From Fragum whitleyi (taxonomy: Eukaryota > Mollusca > Bivalvia > Cardiida > Cardiidae): a stretch of DNA of 64,000 nucleotides. This document shows positions 62,801-64,000 of the stretch, in pieces. The translations under genes and the position numbers were made by a program. Where the stretch lies: the NCBI GenBank assembly GCA_948146395.1, contig OX411544.1, forward strand, positions 36,786,457-36,850,456, read 5' to 3'. Below the pieces are notes generated by a model that saw nothing but the letters and a program-made list of their open reading frames with translations, did no database searches and was not told the origin of the DNA. How positions within the stretch are numbered: position 1 is the first letter of the stretch; each line of letters begins with the position of its first letter.

Positions 62801-63608
62801 GTTAGGTGGAGAAAATCTGTAAATCCACATGCCCAGAAGGACACCTAGAAACAATATGCCCCTGATCATCTAATGCAAGGTCATAATATTTACAAAATGC
62901 TTTCAGAGTTATACCCCACGAAACTCTGAATATCTCCTGCGATGGTTCTCACACATGAAAGGTTTCAACGAGATCCTGTAGTAACAACAGAGATATGACC
63001 AAGGTAAAAGTTTGACATGCCAACATCAACGACTCCAAGGTGATGAAAATAGCTGGACTTTTGTTGCAAAACCAACCAAATTAAAACTACAGGGCATATA
63101 CCGTATTTCCTCTAATAATAGCACCCTCTCTAAAAGAAGCACCCCTACATTTCTACTGAGAAAACCCACTTCAAATGCCTTGATTTAAGAAACTTTTTGA
63201 GACTTCTTCTCTGTTTTGAGATGAATTACCTCTAAACAATCATATGCTTATCATATGATTGTTTAGAGGCAATTACCTCAAATTAAAGGGAAATGGCCTA
63301 AAAGACATCAATTTTAATGATTTTTTAAATCAGAAAATGCATACTAAATAACAGTTCCAGGTCCATTTTATATATAGCTCCCAGGAGCATTTAGTAGGAG
63401 AAATATGGTAGTAATCAACAAACCTTTTTGAAACACAGCTCTTGCATCTGTCGCAAAGGGACTAGCTGACATGAGATATATCTTTTTAAATGTGTTTTTC
63501 ACAGAACCAGGGATGTCAAAGTTGGGTGAATAACTTGAATAGAAGATATGGACAGGCGTCTTTCTTGTTGAAGGGAGTTCTGGAGCAAAGATGGCGCCAT
63601 ACACATAT
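50704..63608 (-). CDS. PGGHG: Protein-glucosylgalactosylhydroxylysine glucosidase, partial
   Basis: Orthologue of human PGGHG/ATHL1, a GH65 enzyme that removes glucose from glucosyl-galactosyl-hydroxylysine of collagen-type chains. Nine exons (minus strand): 63608-63424, 62083-61860, 60688-60505, 58939-58730, 58101-57892, 57211-57111, 54153-54028, 52140-51983, 50899-50704. All phases match. They give about 530 residues, against about 737 in the human protein; roughly 200 N-terminal residues lie beyond the window. Family landmarks: NGHVFWDQDTWMYPP, VMPPDEWNWPVNNSVFTN (the Glu of the DE pair fits the GH65 general acid), HPEFEGYTL, GGPAMTWGMFAIGW, and VWTETAIGEGATNFITGQGG (second Glu). No lesion is seen, so it is probably functional. 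Its 3' end converges with the receptor gene. Confidence 0.92.
51596..51922 (-). repeat. Compound foldback element, copy 2 (inverted)
   Basis: The same arrangement as 23667-24000 in reverse: ATCATGCAATAAAG at the left, ATTATCATGACTCAGC and GCCTCGTCATGATAAATT in the middle, and ATATTATTCTCTATAT at the right. It lies in the last PGGHG intron. Confidence 0.65.
51983..52140 (-). CDS. PGGHG: PGGHG exon with VWTET motif
   Basis: Acceptor ATGTAG; donor TTAT|GTGAGT; phase 0 in, 2 out. It contains VWTETAIGEGATNFITGQGG, then FLQSILFGYGGLRI. It corresponds to the V-W-T-E..NF-x-T-G block of PGGHG; the Glu is the likely second catalytic carboxylate. Confidence 0.9.
52206..52625. mobile_element. TIR element with ATTCGGAACATC ends
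   Basis: The left end is ATTCGGAACATCTCTCGGCC followed by GACCTCGGATGTATG; the right end is GTACATCCGAGGTTG followed by GGCCAAGTGGTGTTCCGAAT. The inverted ends span about 55 bp. A related solo fragment is at 45208-45262. It lies in a PGGHG intron. Confidence 0.7.
53432..53595. repeat. GGTAGTGGACC palindrome family, copy B
   Basis: TTAAGGTAGTGGACCCGTAA to TTACGGGTCCAATACCCTAA, with inner GTTTCCTAATGAG / TTCATTAGGAAACCTCGG. It is the best preserved of the four copies. Confidence 0.8.
53912..54017. repeat. 53-bp tandem duplication
   Basis: GTGCTTTACCATACAGTTTA through TTTCAATAGATGT is present twice in a row (53912 and 53965) with one substitution. It lies directly beside the donor of the PGGHG exon at 54028. 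Confidence 0.85.
54028..54153 (-). CDS. PGGHG: PGGHG exon, GPAMTW block
   Basis: Phase 0 on both sides, 42 codons: VTPGGPAMTWGMFAIGWIEM, then HPEKAEPLFTRQLLNRQEP and FN. It matches the family block GPAMTW-x-MFAVGW. Confidence 0.92.
54188..54470 (+). mobile_element. tRNA-derived SINE
   Basis: The head has a box A-like AAGCTCAGTGGGTAGAGCAC and a box B-like GGTTCAATTCC, followed by a body with TTTTGGATGAGACATTATAC. That phrase recalls a conserved core of metazoan SINEs (GGATGAGACGTTAAA-type). It is diverged and lies in a PGGHG intron. Confidence 0.6.
55206..55369. repeat. GGTAGTGGACC palindrome family, copy C
   Basis: TTAAGGTAGTGGAACCGC to CTATTATAGGTTCACTACC, with the inner GAGGTTTCCTAATG / TTTGGAAACCTCGG. 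Confidence 0.75.
55887..57093. repeat. GCTCCCCG/CGGGGAGC element with ~156-bp tandem units
   Basis: The left end is CGGATTATGCTCCCCGAAT; the right end is CTCCCTTCGGGGAGCATAAT, an inverted pair. Three tandem units of about 156 bp start near 56057, 56213 and 56369 (AACAAAGGGCAATAACT). A GGACGGACGG run precedes the right end. Long minus-strand open frames here only reflect the tandem repeat. Confidence 0.75.
57111..57211 (-). CDS. PGGHG: PGGHG exon, QADVVLLG block
   Basis: Acceptor ATATTTCAG; donor AAAG|GTAATG; phase 1 in, 0 out. It contains KQADVVLLGFPLGLSMPQEY, then RLNDLTFYEK. It matches the V-K-Q-A-D-V-V-L-L-G-Y-P block of the family. Confidence 0.92.
57239..57541. repeat. Foldback element with CTGTATTTCTTATAATA end, copy 1
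   Basis: The central hairpin is CCTCTAAACAATCATAT / AATGATTGTTAAGAGG. The outer phrases are GCCTAGGAGCTATAC at the left and AGGGGTGCTTCTATTAGGG at the right. The same element lies in reverse at 63099-63411. Confidence 0.7.
57892..58101 (-). CDS. PGGHG: PGGHG exon, DEW catalytic block
   Basis: Acceptor GATTTCAG; donor CTGA|GTAAGG; phase 1 on both sides. It starts KVMPPDEWNWPVNNSVFTN and ends TLKYHPEFEGYTL. GH65 enzymes carry their general acid in a G/S-P-D-E-Y/W context, so the Glu here is the likely acid. Confidence 0.93.
58163..58245 (-). pseudogene. Ghost copy of the adjacent PGGHG exon
   Basis: The plus-strand phrase TTGACCAATAAGAAAATATT, then TAGGGAGGAG, AAAAATCATCTTGATC, matches exon sequence at 57992-58040 (TTGACCAATGAGAAAGCATA, TTTGGGGAGGAG, CAAACTCATCTTGACC). 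It has small deletions and no open frame. It lies about 60 bp upstream (in gene sense) of the real exon. Confidence 0.7.
58441..58578. repeat. GGTAGTGGACC palindrome family, copy D
   Basis: TTAAGGTAGTGGACCTGTAA to CCTTACTTCCCACTACC. The right arm lacks about 20 bp compared with copy B. Confidence 0.75.
58730..58939 (-). CDS. PGGHG: PGGHG exon, ELHVTGDVAF block
   Basis: Acceptor ATTACAG; donor CTGA|GTAAGT; phase 1 on both sides. It reads GLNVSPAPSTTVYELHVTGD and later AEFWVSRITYNKQKDRYEIL. It matches the E-V-H-V-N-G-x-V and A-E-F-W-x-S-R-V blocks. Confidence 0.93.
59055..59123. repeat. GCTCAGCGCGAAACAG palindrome, related copy
   Basis: GAGTGCAAAACATTTGTAAC / GTTACAAATGCTTTGCACTC with loop CCTATATGTTTATAGG. 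It has the same layout as the copy at 45043 but the arm sequence differs. Confidence 0.75.
59390..60190 (+). repeat. Tandem-unit repeat, 5 units of ~153 bp
   Basis: CAAGTTTTGAGA (first unit CAAGCTTTGAGA) starts near 59393, 59549, 59697, 59848 and 60003. The right end has AACCGACACACGACAGTC, then AAAGCTCACCTTGGGCATG and TTGTGCTTAGCTGAGCTT, the same terminus as at 240-322. It lies in a PGGHG intron. Confidence 0.8.
60505..60688 (-). CDS. PGGHG: PGGHG exon, FWDQD block
   Basis: Acceptor TTCTGTAG; donor GAAG|GTAAGA; phase 0 in, 1 out. It contains DYNGHVFWDQDTWMYPPILV and GAMYPWESAFE. G-H-V-F-W-D-Q-D is the family signature; an Asp in this region has been reported as essential in the human enzyme. 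Confidence 0.94.
60763..60830. repeat. Foldback, ~19-bp arms
   Basis: AAGCTATATTTCAGGAGTG / CACTCCTGAAATGTAGCTT with GTCACAGTTACAGT in the loop. It lies in a PGGHG intron close to the FWDQD exon. Confidence 0.75.
60929..61002. repeat. GCTCAGCGCGAAACAG-type palindrome, divergent copy
   Basis: GAGGGGTCAGTGCAACACTA / TAGTCTTGCTCTAACCCCTC, with inner TTGTAAGTGCCTATAA / TTATAAAGGCACTTACAA. The layout is that of 59055-59123. Confidence 0.65.
61008..61150 (-). pseudogene. Ghost copy of the FWDQD exon
   Basis: On the plus strand, AAGGCATTCTCCAAAGTATG, AATTTTACCCAGGTCA, and CATACATCCTGGTCTTGGTC match the real exon (AGGCATTCTCCAATGTACGG, TTTACCAAGGTCAGCA, ATACATCCAAGTGTCTTGGT) in the same order. A C-run and A-run replace part of it, and there is no open frame. 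Confidence 0.75.
61433..61530 (-). pseudogene. Ghost copy of the preceding PGGHG exon
   Basis: GCCCTATAAAGGGCCAGAGT, then ACAGTAGGCATGGCACTTAG and ATACAGACAACTATCGG match 61898-61966 of the real exon (GCCCTATAAAGGGCCAGGAC, ACAGTAGGCATGGCACTAAG, ATACAGACAACTATAGG). A small insertion shifts the frame. Confidence 0.8.
61860..62083 (-). CDS. PGGHG: PGGHG exon, GLSPGDLAHG block
   Basis: Acceptor ATTTCAG; donor AAAG|GTAGGT; phase 1 in, 0 out. It reads GLDMYKDGTLETSHMKAWQE, then SCLYYILSAMPTVEE and FIGLSPGDLAHGAAGK. It matches the H-x-x-A-W and L-Y-Y-L-L-S-A-L-P ... G-L-S-P-G blocks of PGGHG. Confidence 0.93.
62195..62290. repeat. Hairpin with AGCAATTTCTTC core
   Basis: AAAGAAAAATTGCTCGTTAC / AAGCAATTTCTTCTTTATCC, flanked by ATATTGTAC and CACAATATTTTG. 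It is related to the core hairpin of the TTAA MITEs and to 36890-36955, but TTAA boundaries are not seen. Confidence 0.6.
63099..63411. repeat. Foldback element with ACCGTATTTCCTCTAATA end, copy 2
   Basis: TACCGTATTTCCTCTAATAA to TTAGTAGGAGAAATATGGTA. The central hairpin is CCTCTAAACAATCATATG / CATATGATTGTTTAGAGG. It is inverted relative to 57239-57541. Confidence 0.75.
63424..63608 (-). CDS. PGGHG: PGGHG first exon within the window
   Basis: Acceptor ATTTTTCAG; donor AAAAG|GTTTGT; phase 2 in, 1 out. It reads YVYGAIFAPELPSTRKTPVH and later KIYLMSASPFATDARAVFQK, which leads into the next exon. The N-terminal domain of GH65 proteins varies, so this part is assigned mainly by its phase and position. 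Confidence 0.8.
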
Positions 63609-64000
63609 CTGAAAAATATTTTAATTGAAAATGGTATTCTACCAAGATATTTTTTTTAAAAAAAGAGACAAATTCTACAACTTTAAAAACAAATGAATCA
63701 GTCCTCTGCAGAGACTTAGCAGATTATTAGAGGGGAAATTTATGGCTAGATAACTGCAATCAAGCATCTCTATCTTGATCAGCCCCTCTTGATTACAAAC
63801 ACTCTGAACATGATTACAGGATTAATAGAAAGAATACTCCATCGCATTTAGGTTAAGGGGAACTTATTCATTTTCCATAGGCAACCATTGTAACGAATTC
63901 GGCCATAGCACAGTCCAAGAGTATGCGAAAATAATCAGCCCTGTCTTAAATTGAGGCTTGTTTATTTGCGTCTGAAATGAAATGAGAATTATAAGGGCTT

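Noticed and set aside
63640..63972. Extra minus-strand PGGHG exon after a good TTTCATTTCAG acceptor
   Set aside because: The frame that follows does not resemble the family and no donor in the right phase was found; it looks like part of an interspersed repeat.

Overview
The window looks like invertebrate nuclear DNA, most probably from a bivalve mollusc. The basis is AT-rich introns full of short foldback and terminal-inverted-repeat (TIR) elements, CR1/Jockey-type and mariner relics, tRNA-derived short interspersed elements (SINEs), and interspersed repeats of a type I associate with bivalves (AGCTCACCT-type ends around units of about 150 bp). Genus cannot be told from sequence alone. Three protein-coding loci can be supported. 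The rest is repeats, introns and intergenic DNA.

Locus 1 (about 5.4-14.3 kb, plus strand) is a large intron-containing gene, possibly of mobile-element origin. It encodes an uncharacterised N-terminal region, a segment resembling the DUF6589 family (probable RNase H-fold transposase relative), and a C-terminal FEN1/XPG-like nuclease domain with a basic tail. Two lesions are visible: a frame change near 5500 and an in-frame TGA at 11200-11202. Its second intron holds a nested repeat.

Locus 2 (25.3-48.75 kb, plus strand) is a cell-surface receptor. I reconstructed 14 coding exons whose phases all match; they total 2187 nt, or 728 residues plus stop. The order is signal peptide, three Ig-like domains, one fibronectin type III domain, one transmembrane helix, and a 290-residue tail. 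The tail has five YxN and three YxxM motifs plus a proline-rich stretch, the sort of sites bound by SH2 and SH3 adaptors. The first Ig exon contains an in-frame TGA. Intron 2 is crowded with mobile elements.

Locus 3 (50.7 kb to beyond the right edge, minus strand) is the orthologue of PGGHG/ATHL1, a GH65 glucosidase. Nine exons give about 530 residues; the N-terminal part lies off the window. Degenerate copies of three of its exons lie in its introns. Loci 2 and 3 are convergent, with 3' ends about 1.2-1.4 kb apart.

The other strong theme is a dense community of palindromic non-autonomous elements in repeated families (TTAA-flanked, GGTAGTGGACC, ACGTGCA-core, GCTCAGCGCGAAACAG, GAGGTGCGTTTCTTAG, CCGTCACGCGAAAAGGG). 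Several are nested in one another, which gives a relative order of insertion. All calls were made by eye; no database search was run.
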